Positions 16,766 through 26,127 of a stretch of DNA of 52,634 nt are shown one piece after another (position 1 is the stretch's first letter; every line of letters begins with the position of its first letter). The notes under the pieces are model-generated. The model was given only the letters and a program-made list of their open reading frames with translations, had not been told where the DNA came from and searched no databases. A program made the position numbers and the translations under genes. The stretch is from the NCBI RefSeq assembly GCF_016429255.1, contig NZ_JAELUG010000038.1:1-52634 (forward strand), read 5' to 3'. This stretch comes from Rhizobium sp. ASV8 (GTDB lineage: Bacteria; Pseudomonadota; Alphaproteobacteria; Rhizobiales; Rhizobiaceae).

Positions 16766-16978
16766 TTAGTTAGCCTGGATGTTGACAGCCTTCGGGCCCT
16801 TGCCCATGCGATCCGGCTCGGTGTCGAAAGTGACCTGCTGGCCTTCGCGCAGCGACTGGATGCCAGAAGCCTGGAGAGCGGAGATGTGGACGAAAACGTC
16901 CTTAGCGCCGCCTTCCGGGGTGATGAAACCAAAACCCTTGTCCTGGTTGAAAAATTTTACGGTGCCCTTGGTGGCCAT
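16766..16978 (-). CDS. cspA: Cold-shock protein, CspA family
   Basis: A 70-residue single cold-shock domain that binds single-stranded RNA/DNA. Seen: GTVKFFN at 4-10, RNP1 KGFGFI, RNP2 VFVHIS, and a C-terminus that ends at the fifth strand. The start MATKGTVK at 16978 is preferred over an in-frame start 21 bp upstream because it matches the family. A hairpin-bearing leader precedes it, and a strong intrinsic terminator follows, typical of abundant csp transcripts. Whether it is cold-induced cannot be told. Confidence 0.93.
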   Translation of the reverse strand: MATKGTVKFFNQDKGFGFITPEGGAKDVFVHISALQASGIQSLREGQQVTFDTEPDRMGKGPKAVNIQAN

Positions 16979-17011
16979 GGGGGATAGTCCTTTACCCATC
17001 AGTCTTAATTA

Positions 17012-17028
17012 GTCCGGGAAACCCGGAC
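17012..17028 (-). promoter_or_regulatory. Leader hairpin upstream of the cold-shock gene
   Basis: GTCCGGG-AAA-CCCGGAC is a perfect 7-bp stem 34 bp upstream of the csp start, so it would sit in the 5' leader. csp leaders are known to refold with temperature. Here only the stem itself is seen. Confidence 0.45.
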
Positions 17029-17453
17029 GGCTTTGCCTTCGCGCCATGCGAAAGCCAGTCGAGAAGTCACGTACGGGGAAAGAACGTCTGCGCGGGTCCG
17101 AAACCCCACCACTGCCTGCCGTCAGCGGATCACCAAATCAGTCCAGTCACCGGCATGCAAATGCCCGAGCATGCGTATGGGTGACAGGGTTTGTGGAAAA
17201 AGGCAAGGGGCAATATTAGGGCAGGGTGGGGAAACGGGTGGGATAGGGTGGGGATTTCAAGGGGTTGGAGGGCATCGGCCAGCTCAGATGACGGATTGAG
17301 CCATTCACGCAGAACGGTTTTAATGAGCTTTCTGCCGATCTCGGCAGCGTGCCGGGGCCGATTCCGTGGGTGTCGGATGTTGTCATGTTACTGTAGCAAA
17401 AGTCGGTATGTTGCCATGATACAACCTTAAATGACGGGAGCTGCGATTGCTGC
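17029..17453. other. Long spacer between divergent csp and deaminase genes
   Basis: There is no convincing gene. The left part is probably the csp leader and promoter. The middle (17219-17264) is a run of G-tracts reported separately. The right part (about 17300-17396) keeps a short open stretch ending WVSDVVMLL, which could be a gene remnant, and leads into the deaminase start. Confidence 0.5.
17219..17253 (+). other. G-quadruplex-prone tract
   Basis: Seven runs of three or four G occur in 35 bp, with loops of 1-4 nt (runs at 17219, 17224, 17228, 17236, 17240, 17246 and 17250), and another GGGG follows at 17261. This satisfies the usual G3+N1-7 pattern several times over. It lies in the spacer between divergent genes. 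Confidence 0.7.
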
Positions 17454-17987
17454 ATGGTTGAATTGGCCGATGAATACATGATGGGACTTGCCTTGGGTGA
17501 GGCTCGCATTGCACTGGATAAAGGCATATTTCCCGTCGGCGCGGTTTTGTCGGCCGGAAACGAGATTTTGGGGCGTTCCCACAAAACTATGCTGTCGAAT
17601 CACCTGAGCCACGCTGAGATGAACCTCTTCCATCAGGTATTTAAAGGCGACTATACTTTCTCAAGGGCTGACGACCTAACGCTCTACACGACGCTTGAGC
17701 CGTGCATCATGTGCTTCGGCACGATGTTGCACCTGCCTATAACGCGGCTCGTATTCGCGATGGACGATACGTATGGCGGATGTGCGCATACGAGGCTCGA
17801 AAATGCTCCTCCTCGCCATCTTTCCCGGTCGATAGAGATCGTCGGCGGCGTTCGGCGACTTGAGGCTTGCAAACTCTTTGCAGATTTCCTCGCTACGACC
17901 AGGGAGGAGTTTTGGTTGACGGGAGGTGCTTCCCATTTCAGAGCCACTGTGGAAGCCGAGATAACGGCGCACGCAATGCAGGGTTGA
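17454..17987 (+). CDS. Nucleoside deaminase-family protein (CDA/TadA fold)
   Basis: A 177-residue zinc deaminase-fold protein. Seen: HAE at 53-55 (zinc ligand and proton shuttle) and PCIMC at 83-87 (the two Cys ligands), in the order seen in TadA, guanine deaminase and cytosine deaminase. The C-terminal third (about 110-177) does not match the tRNA deaminase TadA, so a free base or nucleoside substrate, or an unknown one, is more likely. Codon choice looks less GC-biased than in the neighbours, and it sits alone next to a G-rich spacer, which hints at later acquisition. The start at 17454 has a distant GGGAG, and the ATGs at 17478/17481 are alternatives. Confidence 0.78.
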   Translation: MVELADEYMMGLALGEARIALDKGIFPVGAVLSAGNEILGRSHKTMLSNHLSHAEMNLFHQVFKGDYTFSRADDLTLYTTLEPCIMCFGTMLHLPITRLVFAMDDTYGGCAHTRLENAPPRHLSRSIEIVGGVRRLEACKLFADFLATTREEFWLTGGASHFRATVEAEITAHAMQG

Positions 17988-18026
17988 TCGCATGTTCGCG
18001 CGTGCGAGCTGGAGCTCGTTTCCCGG

Positions 18027-19085
18027 TTATGCCTCCACCAGCGTAAAGACCTCGCACGGTTCGATAATCCCACGCAATTCGTGTTTCCCCAACGGTGCTA
18101 GTGGCATACTCGTTTGCACCGCAACGGCGCCTGAGATCAGCACGTTGCAGCTCAGCGGTTTGCAAAGGCTTTCCAGGCGGCTGACGAGGTTCACGGCGGG
18201 GCCGATGGCGGTGAAATCCAGGCGGTCGGCGGCACCGACGTTGCCCCATAGCATGTCGCCGAAATGCAGAGCCGCGCCGAAAGGGAGAGGTGGCAAGCCC
18301 TGACTTGCCCGTGTTGCGTCGAGGTGCGCCATGCCGGCGCGGATGGCTGTAACGGCGCGAAGCGCCGCCTCGCAGGCTTCGGCCGATGTTCCGGTCACCG
18401 GAAAGATCGCCAGGACACCATCACCGATGAATTTCAGCACTTCACCGCCGAAGGCATGTACAGCGCCGGCGACACGATCGAACCACGCGTCGAGGGCTGT
18501 TATCATGACGGTCGGCTCCGTTACTTCGGAGAGGGCGGTAAAATCCCTGAGGTCGGCGCAGAGCAGTGCTGCGCGAATGGTCTCGCCGGTGCTGCGACTG
18601 AGTGCTCCCGCTTGCACTCTGGCGGCGCTTCTGCGGCCGAGATATGCTTCAAGCAGGGCCGAGAGTGCTGCTCGCGCCGTCAAGCCCGCCAAGGATGCTG
18701 CGGCGAAGCGCGCGATCTGACGCAGGCTATCCGTCTCAATGGAGGTGAAGGGCCGATTGCCTGCCCAGGCGAGCACGGAGTTATCGGGCGCAATGCCGAT
18801 CGTCTGCTCGCACATCGGGCCGAGCTCGCCTAGCCAGTCGCGGCCGGCTTGTCCGAGCGGCGTGCCCGCGAAGCCAAGCGCTTCGATCACCGCATCGGTT
18901 TCGGCGCGCCAGAGCCAGGTGCGTTGGGTAATGATCGGATGCGGCGCAGCAAGCGTCAGGGCACCACCGGCAACAGGCAGTCCGGCGGCCCGCAGACGTC
19001 CGCCCAAATCGGCCAGGAACCGTTCCGGGTTCGGGGAGGTGCCGGCTTCGTCGACCAGCCAGGCGATAGGGGCGGGTAAATCCAT
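18027..19085 (-). CDS. Class III adenylate/guanylate cyclase
   Basis: A 352-residue protein. Residues about 1-170 resemble a small sensory region without a clear family, and about 190-345 form a class III cyclase domain. Seen: LLCADLRDFTALSE with the first metal Asp, GEVLKFIGDGVLAIFP with Lys and the second metal Asp, then LDFTAIGPAVNLVSRLE with the Asp, Asn and Arg needed for ATP recognition and catalysis. It should be active and make cAMP. There are no membrane helices, so the signal is cytoplasmic. The start MDLPAPIAWL at 19085 is preferred over a longer frame. Rhizobia carry many such cyclases. Confidence 0.85.
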   Translation of the reverse strand: MDLPAPIAWLVDEAGTSPNPERFLADLGGRLRAAGLPVAGGALTLAAPHPIITQRTWLWRAETDAVIEALGFAGTPLGQAGRDWLGELGPMCEQTIGIAPDNSVLAWAGNRPFTSIETDSLRQIARFAAASLAGLTARAALSALLEAYLGRRSAARVQAGALSRSTGETIRAALLCADLRDFTALSEVTEPTVMITALDAWFDRVAGAVHAFGGEVLKFIGDGVLAIFPVTGTSAEACEAALRAVTAIRAGMAHLDATRASQGLPPLPFGAALHFGDMLWGNVGAADRLDFTAIGPAVNLVSRLESLCKPLSCNVLISGAVAVQTSMPLAPLGKHELRGIIEPCEVFTLVEA

Positions 19086-19248
19086 GCCTCGATCATGCCA
19101 TGGCTGTTGCGGGCTGTCATCCGTGGTAGCGTAACCTTCTGTGCGATGCGTGATTGGCCCGCTTCGGGCTCGGAAGTGATTGTCGCCCACGGGGGACGTT
19201 CGTTGCCTTTCAAGTCATCCGGTCAAGGATCTCGCGCATGAAATATCG

Positions 19249-19704
19249 TTAGTCCTTGGCGGTAGCCGTTCTCCAGGGATCCGAACCGGGATCGCGCCCT
19301 GCTGCCACATCCGTCAAACGACCGAGATAGTGAGCCCAGCCCTTGGCATGGCCCTCGCATTCTTCCGCCGTCGGCAGGCCGGTATGGGTGAGGCGGACCA
19401 GCGTTCCGTCCGACTGCTCAATAAGATCGATTTCAACCAGGCTCGATCCTGGAGGCACCTCTTCGTTGCCTTCCCAGCCAAAGCTGTAGGCAAGGCGGTG
19501 TACAGGCACGACCTCACGGAACGAGCCGCGTGCGACGCGGGTTCCGGTGACGTTGACGAGATAGATGCCACCGGGTTGCAGCTCTGTCTTGGCTTCCGTA
19601 CCCATCCAGCGCAGGATCTTCTCGGGATCGGTCAACAGCGCGAATATCGCGGCAGGCGGTGCGGGAACATGCGTCTCCCGGTGGACGACGAGGGGCTCTG
19701 GCAT
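19249..19704 (-). CDS. SRPBCC/AHSA1-family protein
   Basis: A 151-residue START-like protein. Seen: VHRETHVPAPPAAIFALLTDPEKILRWMG at the N-terminus and LVRLTHTGLP with GWAHYLGRL at the C-terminus, the usual ends of the AHSA1 hydrophobic-cavity fold. The ligand is unknown. It is a single gene between the cyclase and uvrB. Confidence 0.82.
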   Translation of the reverse strand: MPEPLVVHRETHVPAPPAAIFALLTDPEKILRWMGTEAKTELQPGGIYLVNVTGTRVARGSFREVVPVHRLAYSFGWEGNEEVPPGSSLVEIDLIEQSDGTLVRLTHTGLPTAEECEGHAKGWAHYLGRLTDVAAGRDPGSDPWRTATAKD

Positions 19705-19883
19705 CGATCTCTCTCCCGTGGTTTCTGTCGCTTCCCCACTTTGCGGCGTGCAACCGAGCGCCTCCGTTCATCCGTGGGTCACCTCATGCAATGGTATGCA
19801 TTTACGGGCACCGGACCAGCAAGATACCTCCCGACCGGCAGGCATTCCCCGTCACAAACCAGCGGCTCCACCCGACATCGGCT

Positions 19884-22673
19884 TTATCGCCCGGGCCGTC
19901 CCGTCTTGCCCTTCGTGCGCCCCTTGCGCTGCTTCTCGTCCACCGGATCCTCGTAGGAGCCGACGCCGGGCTTTGCACGGGTGATCGGCTTGTCCGGCAT
20001 TTTGCCGGCCACTGGCTTCTCAGTGCGGCCGACGGTCATTTCGTCGAGCGTGTTCTTGCGGAAAAGCGGCGTGCCGGCATCGCTGCCCGGTCCCATTTCG
20101 TCGAGGTTGGGCTTGGCGAAATAAGAGCGGGATGCCTCCGGGTCCGGAGCCGGAGGCGCACGTTTGCCTGACCCCCCACGGCTTTCGAGGCTTTTGGCCT
20201 CTTCGCGCGCCAAGGGATCGTCCATCGCGGCGAGTTCGACCGCCTTGAGGCGCTTGATTTCGTCGCGCAGTCTCGCGGCCTTCTCGAAGTCCAGATCGGC
20301 GGCGGCATCGCGCATGGATTTTTCCAGCGCGTTGAGATGGGCCTGCAGATTGTTGCCGACGAGGTGGCCGCCATCGGCAAAGCCCTTGCCGGAAGCCCCG
20401 CCAATATCGGCGCGGACGTGGTCCTTTTCGTAGACGCTGTCGAGAATGTCGGAGATCTTTGCCTTTACCGATTCCGGCGTGATGCCATGTTCGATGTTAT
20501 AGGCCATCTGCTTCTCGCGACGGCGGCTGGTTTCGTCCATCGCCCGTTGCATCGAGCCGGTGATGTTATCGGCATAGAGGATGACCTTGCCGTCAACGTT
20601 ACGGGCGGCGCGGCCGATGGTCTGGATGAGCGAGGTTTCCGAGCGCAGGAAGCCTTCCTTGTCGGCATCGAGGATGGCGACGAAACCGCATTCCGGAATA
20701 TCGAGACCTTCGCGCAGCAGGTTGATGCCGACGAGCACGTCGAAGGCGCCCAAACGCAGGTCGCGGATGATCTCGATGCGCTCCAGCGTGTCGATGTCGG
20801 AGTGCATATAGCGTACGCGCACGCCCTGTTCGTGCAGATATTCGGTCAGGTCTTCGGCCATGCGCTTGGTCAGCACGGTGCAGAGCGTGCGATAACCCTT
20901 GGCGGCGGTTTCGCGGATCTCGCCGAGCACGTCGTCGACCTGGCTGCGGGCCGAACGGACCTCGACCGGCGGGTCGATGAGGCCTGTCGGGCGGATGACC
21001 TGTTCGGCGAAGACACCGCCGGACTGTTCCATCTCCCAGCTGCCCGGCGTTGCAGACACCGCGATCGTGTCCGGACGCATCGCGTCCCATTCCTCGAAGC
21101 GCAGCGGCCGGTTGTCCATGCAGGAGGGCAGGCGGAAGCCATATTCGGCCAACGTCGCCTTGCGCCGGAAGTCGCCGCGATACATGCCGCCGATCTGGCT
21201 GACGGAGACGTGGCTCTCGTCGATGAACAGCAAGGCGTTGTCAGGGATATATTCGAACAAGGTCGGCGGCGGCTCGCCGGGGTTGCGGCCGGTGAGATAG
21301 CGCGAATAGTTCTCGATACCGGCGCAGGAGCCGGTGGCTTCCAGCATCTCGACGTCGTAGCGGGTGCGCTGCTCGAGGCGCTGCGCTTCGAGCAGACGCC
21401 CAGCCTTTTCAAGTTCGGCAAGCCGGATCTTCAGCTCTTCCTTGATGGCCTTGATGGCACCGTTCAACGTCGGACGCGGCGTAACATAGTGCGAGTTGGC
21501 ATAGATCTTCACCGACTTCAGGTCGCCGGTCTTCTGGCCGGTCAGCGGGTCGAATTCGGTGATGGAGTCGATCTCGTCGCCGAACATGGAGATGCGCCAG
21601 GCGGCATCCTCCAAGTGAGCCGGGAAGATTTCGATCGTATCGCCGCGGACGCGGAAGGAGCCGCGGATGAAATCCATATCGCGGCGCTTGTATTGCTGCG
21701 CCACGAGGTCGGCCAGAAGCTGCCGCTGGTCCAGACGGTCGCCGACATTCATCTGGAAGGTCATCGCCGTATAGGTCTCGACCGAACCGATACCGTAAAT
21801 GCAGGAAACCGAGGCGACGATGATGCAGTCGTCACGCTCCAGCAGCGAACGCGTCGCCGAGTGGCGCATGCGGTCGATCTGTTCGTTGATCGAGCTTTCC
21901 TTCTCGATGAAGGTGTCCGAGCGCGGCACATAGGCTTCCGGCTGGTAATAGTCGTAGTAGGATACGAAATACTCGACCGCGTTGTCCGGGAAGAAATTCT
22001 TGAATTCGGAGTAAAGCTGCGCCGCCAGCGTCTTGTTTGGCGCCAGGATGACGGCGGGGCGCTGTGTGGCCTCGATCACCTTGGCCATGGTGAAGGTCTT
22101 GCCGGAGCCGGTGACGCCGAGCAGCACCTGGCTGCGGTCGCCGTTGTCGAGACCTTCGACGAGATCGCGGATCGCGGTCGGTTGGTCGCCGGCGGGCTGG
22201 TAGTCGGAAGCCATCCGGATCTGGATACCGCCTTCCGTTTTTGCCGGTCGGGCGGGGCGGTGCGGCGTCCAGAGCTTGCCATCCTTGAAGAGCGGATTAC
22301 CGCTTTCGATCAATTTCGACAGCGCCTCGACCGTCGCCGTCACTGCAGTGCCTGCATTGGCTGCGTTTTCCAGCGATGTATCCATGCCGGATACCGGATT
22401 GAGGCCGGCGGCGGCGCGGGTCTTCGGATCGGTCGATCCGCCCATCGAGGTGCCGCGCCCGGATTTGGAGGCGGCGATTTCCACTTTCTTGCGGTGCTTG
22501 CCGGCCTTGGAAGCGATCTCACGCTGCGTCTCGACGCCGGACATTTCGGCGTCGGCTTCAAGCTGCTTTACCCAATCGGCGACGCTGCCGCTGAGCGGCG
22601 CACCTTCAAACGGCGCCTGTGGCGCCTCTTCGAAACCGGACGGGGCGGAGGTGTTTTTCGGTGATCTGGCCAT
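19884..22673 (-). CDS. uvrB: Excinuclease ABC subunit B, extended form
   Basis: A 929-residue UvrB, much longer than the 673 residues of E. coli. It is the damage-verifying helicase-like subunit of nucleotide excision repair. Seen: Walker A GVTGSGKT at 186-193, the [12 protein letters not shown] beta-hairpin, the helicase motifs DESHVS and IGRAARN, and the UVR domain ([21 protein letters not shown]...). About 145 residues precede the core. About 110 follow the UVR domain, with a twice-repeated F-x-K-x-x-LDEM-x-x-G motif and a basic end. The start [11 protein letters not shown] at 22673 is preferred over the longer frame. The opposite strand is open for 775 codons, which is a by-product. Confidence 0.95.
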   Translation of the reverse strand: MARSPKNTSAPSGFEEAPQAPFEGAPLSGSVADWVKQLEADAEMSGVETQREIASKAGKHRKKVEIAASKSGRGTSMGGSTDPKTRAAAGLNPVSGMDTSLENAANAGTAVTATVEALSKLIESGNPLFKDGKLWTPHRPARPAKTEGGIQIRMASDYQPAGDQPTAIRDLVEGLDNGDRSQVLLGVTGSGKTFTMAKVIEATQRPAVILAPNKTLAAQLYSEFKNFFPDNAVEYFVSYYDYYQPEAYVPRSDTFIEKESSINEQIDRMRHSATRSLLERDDCIIVASVSCIYGIGSVETYTAMTFQMNVGDRLDQRQLLADLVAQQYKRRDMDFIRGSFRVRGDTIEIFPAHLEDAAWRISMFGDEIDSITEFDPLTGQKTGDLKSVKIYANSHYVTPRPTLNGAIKAIKEELKIRLAELEKAGRLLEAQRLEQRTRYDVEMLEATGSCAGIENYSRYLTGRNPGEPPPTLFEYIPDNALLFIDESHVSVSQIGGMYRGDFRRKATLAEYGFRLPSCMDNRPLRFEEWDAMRPDTIAVSATPGSWEMEQSGGVFAEQVIRPTGLIDPPVEVRSARSQVDDVLGEIRETAAKGYRTLCTVLTKRMAEDLTEYLHEQGVRVRYMHSDIDTLERIEIIRDLRLGAFDVLVGINLLREGLDIPECGFVAILDADKEGFLRSETSLIQTIGRAARNVDGKVILYADNITGSMQRAMDETSRRREKQMAYNIEHGITPESVKAKISDILDSVYEKDHVRADIGGASGKGFADGGHLVGNNLQAHLNALEKSMRDAAADLDFEKAARLRDEIKRLKAVELAAMDDPLAREEAKSLESRGGSGKRAPPAPDPEASRSYFAKPNLDEMGPGSDAGTPLFRKNTLDEMTVGRTEKPVAGKMPDKPITRAKPGVGSYEDPVDEKQRKGRTKGKTGRPGR

Positions 22674-22718
22674 GGGGCGAATATGGAGACAGATCGCACG
22701 GATGTGAAGGGGCAAAGG

Positions 22719-22733
22719 GTACAAAAGGGAAAC
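22719..22733 (-). promoter_or_regulatory. Possible LexA box upstream of uvrB
   Basis: On the minus strand GTTT-N7-GTAC stands 46 bp before the uvrB start. The alphaproteobacterial SOS box is GTTC-N7-GTTC, so two of eight positions differ. The position is right but the match is weak. Confidence 0.3.
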
Positions 22734-22953
22734 AAAGCGATGGATTTTTCCATTCGTCGATGATGTCAAATGTGTTACAACCCAAAGGCGGCTGGTACGC
22801 TATTGCTGATCCGAATATCCGCATAGCGCGATCCTCACAGGCGCCGCAGGAGGAACCACCGCAACGTCGACATGCCCGGCCAGTGCCGGGTTCCCCCAGC
22901 TTCGACGGCATCCGGAATTGCCCGCCTCGCCGCCGCCATCCGGTCGGAGGATC

Positions 22954-24207
22954 ATGATGACCGCATTGGATAGCTTACGTTCCTTGTCCCCCCAGCAACG
23001 AAACACCGTCATCGCGGCCTATCTCGGCTGGACGCTGGATGCTTTCGATTTCTTCATATTGGTATTCGTTCTCAAACACATAGCCGAGGAGTTTCACACG
23101 GACGTCCCGGCGGTTGCCGTCGCGATTTTTCTCACTCTGGCCATGCGTCCGATCGGCGCCCTGATCTTCGGCCTTGCGGCCGACCGTTACGGCCGGCGCG
23201 TCACGCTGATGATCGACGTGCTGCTTTATTCGATCTTCGAGTTTCTGACCGGCTTTTCGACGGGGCTGACGATGTTCCTCGTTCTTCGGGCGCTCTTTGG
23301 GGTGGCCATGGGCGGCGAATGGGGTGTCGGCGCGTCATTGACGATGGAGACCATTCCCGAGGAGTCGCGCGGTCTGGTATCCGGCATCCTGCAGGCGGGG
23401 TATCCCTCCGGCTATCTGATCGCCTCGATCGTCTTTTTCCTGCTGTTTCCCATCATCGGCTGGCGCGGCATGTTCATCGTCGGCGCCGTGCCGGCGCTTC
23501 TGGTGCTTTACATCAGGCGCAATGTGCAGGAATCGCCGGCTTTCGTGCAAAGGCAATCCAAGCCACAACGACCGTTTCTTACCGTGCTGCGCGAAAACAT
23601 TCCGCTGTTCATCTGGGCTGTTCTTTTGATGACGGCGTTCAACTTCTTCAGTCATGGCACGCAGGATCTTTATCCAACCTTCCTCGAAACCCAGAAGCAG
23701 TATGACTCCTATACGGTCGGTGCCATCGCGATCGTCTATAATATCGGCGCGATCGTTGGCGGCCTGTCCTTCGGAGCGCTATCCGAGCGTATCGGCAGGC
23801 GTCGCACCATCGTCATTGCTGCCCTGTTGGCGATCCCGGCTGCGCCGCTCTGGGTCTATGGACACGGGCCGGTGATGCTCGCGATCGGCGCATTCCTGAT
23901 GCAGCTCTTCGTGCAGGGCGCCTGGGGTATCGTCCCCGTGCATCTCAACGAGTTGTCGCCGGACGAGGTGCGCGGCACTTTCCCCGGTTTCGCCTATCAG
24001 CTCGGCAATCTGCTGGCGTCGGGTAACGCGTCCATCCAGGCCGGATTGGCGAAGCGATGGGGTGGCGACTATGCCCTTGCATTGCTGGTCGTGGCCTGCA
24101 TCGTCGCCGTCGTCGTGGCTGTATTTGCCGGATTCGGATTCGAGAAGAAAGGCGTTCGTTTCGGCGGCAAAAGCGCTGATCCGGCGGACCGCGCCGTGCA
24201 AACCTGA
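22954..24207 (+). CDS. MFS transporter, metabolite:H+ symporter family
   Basis: A 417-residue major facilitator with 12 predicted helices. Seen: GWTLDAFDFFI in helix 1, the loop 2-3 motif RYGRRVTL, GGEWGVGASLTMETIPEESRG (about 107-127) and its second-half counterpart SERIGRRRT. The GEWGVG block marks the sugar-acid/aromatic-acid symporters such as NanT, ShiA and KgtP relatives. The substrate cannot be told. The ATG at 22954, after GGAGG with good spacing, is chosen, and the next ATG is adjacent. It is a single gene divergent from uvrB. Confidence 0.9.
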   Translation: MMTALDSLRSLSPQQRNTVIAAYLGWTLDAFDFFILVFVLKHIAEEFHTDVPAVAVAIFLTLAMRPIGALIFGLAADRYGRRVTLMIDVLLYSIFEFLTGFSTGLTMFLVLRALFGVAMGGEWGVGASLTMETIPEESRGLVSGILQAGYPSGYLIASIVFFLLFPIIGWRGMFIVGAVPALLVLYIRRNVQESPAFVQRQSKPQRPFLTVLRENIPLFIWAVLLMTAFNFFSHGTQDLYPTFLETQKQYDSYTVGAIAIVYNIGAIVGGLSFGALSERIGRRRTIVIAALLAIPAAPLWVYGHGPVMLAIGAFLMQLFVQGAWGIVPVHLNELSPDEVRGTFPGFAYQLGNLLASGNASIQAGLAKRWGGDYALALLVVACIVAVVVAVFAGFGFEKKGVRFGGKSADPADRAVQT

Positions 24208-24259
24208 GCCGGCTCGTATCTTGTTCGGGTGGGGCCGGCTGACGCCGTCGGCCTCCGCC

Positions 24260-24775
24260 TTACTTGCCGCATATCTCGGAGATTTTCGCCTGCGCGAAAC
24301 CGCGGGCGAGTTCCTGAAGCCCGCCGACAGATGATATCAGCCCGCCAATCGGGCCGTTGACGCCCAGATGGAGGTCGGTGATGTGACACGCGCCGACATC
24401 AACCGTCATGGATGCATCGAGTTCGCCTTTGATGGTTGCCTTCAGCACACCATGCGATTTGCAGGCCATTTCCGCATGGGCATTGATCTGAACGCCGCCG
24501 TTCGGGCCATCGCAGACATCGAGCGATTTGACCTCGAACTTGTCCTTGTGATCGACACCCGGCAGCTTCTTGCAGGGATCGGCCTCATTCACAGATTTTT
24601 CGATCTCCGGGCCGAACTTGCTGTGCAGCAGCGACCAGCACGAGCCGGGGGCCGCTTCGGCCGCCGCCGCAATCATGGGCAGCGGCGATAGCAGCAAAAC
24701 GATAGCCAAGGCCAGAATGGCCACTCGAAGCAGCGCTAAACGCGAGGAAGGAGATACGGCAGATTTCGGATTCAC
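24260..24775 (-). CDS. Secreted Cys-rich protein of unknown function
   Basis: A 171-residue protein I do not recognise. Residues about 15-40 are a signal peptide (LALLRVAILALAIVLLL then AAAAEA). The mature part holds six Cys (in GSCW, DPCK, DVCD, MACK, GACH and EICG), an even number that fits disulfides in the periplasm or outside. The middle (about 85-135) alternates as in a beta-sandwich. A GTG at 24775 with AGGGG upstream is chosen because it gives a normal signal peptide. An ATG at 24838 would add 21 residues. It is convergent with the MFS gene. Confidence 0.6.
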   Translation of the reverse strand: MNPKSAVSPSSRLALLRVAILALAIVLLLSPLPMIAAAAEAAPGSCWSLLHSKFGPEIEKSVNEADPCKKLPGVDHKDKFEVKSLDVCDGPNGGVQINAHAEMACKSHGVLKATIKGELDASMTVDVGACHITDLHLGVNGPIGGLISSVGGLQELARGFAQAKISEICGK

Positions 24776-25002
24776 GGCGATCTGACCCCTAGAAGGAAGC
24801 GAAGCAAAACATGTCCCGGCCTTGCGGCAGTCTTTCATGCCTTCCGCCAACAAGGCAATCCCCCGTATTCACGAGCGTTGTTTCAGCCCCTCACAACTTT
24901 CGTGTCGCAGAAGGAGATAGCACGACCTACCGAGATTTGGCAGCGAATGAGAGCTGTGTCATCGATAAATGGAGCCGCTAGCGGCGAACCCGTCCGCTCC
25001 GC

Positions 25003-26073
25003 TCAGATCGGGATGCTGCTCGTGTCGGCAGGGGCGGTTTGGTCGCCTTCGCCGTCACCCTGGTAGCCAAGGCTCTTTGCCTTGCGGAACCATTCCCGGG
25101 CCTTGGCCATATCGACCGGGACGCCGTCGCCGTCGCGATACATGACGCCGAGATTGTTGGCGGCGTCTGCATACTGATGCTCGGCTGCCCGCTCGAACCA
25201 GAAGATGGCCTGGGCAGGGTTTTTGGCAACACCTTCGCCGTCGCGGAACATCACGCCGAGATTGTATTCCGCTTCGACATTATCCTGCCCGGCCGCCTTC
25301 AGAAACCAGATGATCGCTTCCGGGTCATCCTGCCTGATTCCGTCACCGTCGGCATACATCGCGCCAATATTATATTGGGCGTCCGCATCTCCCTGTTCCG
25401 CCGCCTTGCGGAACCAAAAAAGGGCCTTGGGGCCATCCTTTGCAACGCCTTCGCCATCGCGATACATGATGCCGAGATTGTATTGCGCCTCGACCTTACC
25501 CTGGTCTGCAGACTTCAGATACCAGACGACAGCCTGGCTCTTGTCCTTTCTCGTGCCGTCGCCCTGATCATACATGACGCCAACATTGTATTGGGCGTCC
25601 GCATCTCCCTGTTCCGCCGCCTTGCGATACCAGACAAAGGCCTGCGCCTTGTCTTGGGGGATGCCTTCACCCGTGTCGTACATGACGGCCAGATTGTATT
25701 GTGCGTTGGAATGGCCCTGTGCCGCGGCCTTCTTGTACCACTCGATCGCCTGGCCCTTGTCTGCGGGCACACCTTCGCCCTGGTCATACATGGTGCCGAC
25801 GTTGAATTCTGCCTCGGCGCTGCCTTGGTCGGCAGCCTTTCTATACCAGCTGAACGCGAGCGTGAGATTTCTCGCGACACCTTCGCCTTCCTCGTACATC
25901 TGACCGAGTTTCATCTGGGCCGTGACGTCTCCCTGGTTTGCCAAGGGGCGCCAATAGTCGAGGGGCGATCTGAAGTTTCCGCGATCGTAGGTGTTCCGGC
26001 CGACATCGGCATGCGCTGCGCCCATGGATGCCAATGCGAAGAGCAATCCTGCTGCTCCCTTGTTCCAATTCAC
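25003..26073 (-). CDS. Exported Sel1-repeat protein A
   Basis: A 356-residue protein with a signal peptide (1-22, ending AHA) and eight Sel1-like repeats of exactly 36 residues from about 48 to 335. Each follows A-x-Y-N-L-G-x-M-Y-x-x-G-x-G-V then a WY/WF-x-K-A-A helix. Sel1 proteins are periplasmic scaffolds, ExoR being the best known in rhizobia, but this one is distinct. The DNA keeps the 108-bp period, and two units share 38 identical bases. The start is GTG with GAGGGG upstream. It lies downstream of Sel1 protein B, separated by a RIME-like element. Confidence 0.88.
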   Translation of the reverse strand: MNWNKGAAGLLFALASMGAAHADVGRNTYDRGNFRSPLDYWRPLANQGDVTAQMKLGQMYEEGEGVARNLTLAFSWYRKAADQGSAEAEFNVGTMYDQGEGVPADKGQAIEWYKKAAAQGHSNAQYNLAVMYDTGEGIPQDKAQAFVWYRKAAEQGDADAQYNVGVMYDQGDGTRKDKSQAVVWYLKSADQGKVEAQYNLGIMYRDGEGVAKDGPKALFWFRKAAEQGDADAQYNIGAMYADGDGIRQDDPEAIIWFLKAAGQDNVEAEYNLGVMFRDGEGVAKNPAQAIFWFERAAEHQYADAANNLGVMYRDGDGVPVDMAKAREWFRKAKSLGYQGDGEGDQTAPADTSSIPI

Positions 26074-26127
26074 GGCCTACCCCTCAGTCGATGATCCGTC
26101 TGGATCAATATCATGTATTTGCTGCAG

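Noticed and set aside
17216..17584. 122-codon minus-strand frame over the G-rich spacer
   Set aside because: It runs antisense into the deaminase gene, is Pro/Ser-rich from the C-tracts and lacks a start signal.
20337..22664. 775-codon open frame antisense to uvrB
   Set aside because: It mirrors the codon periodicity of the GC-rich uvrB gene. Its protein is Asp/His/Arg-rich with no domain and no ribosome binding site, and uvrB is unmistakable.
25039..26094. 351-codon frame antisense to Sel1 protein A
   Set aside because: Repeat coding on the minus strand keeps the complementary frame open. The translated repeats are an artefact with no known fold.
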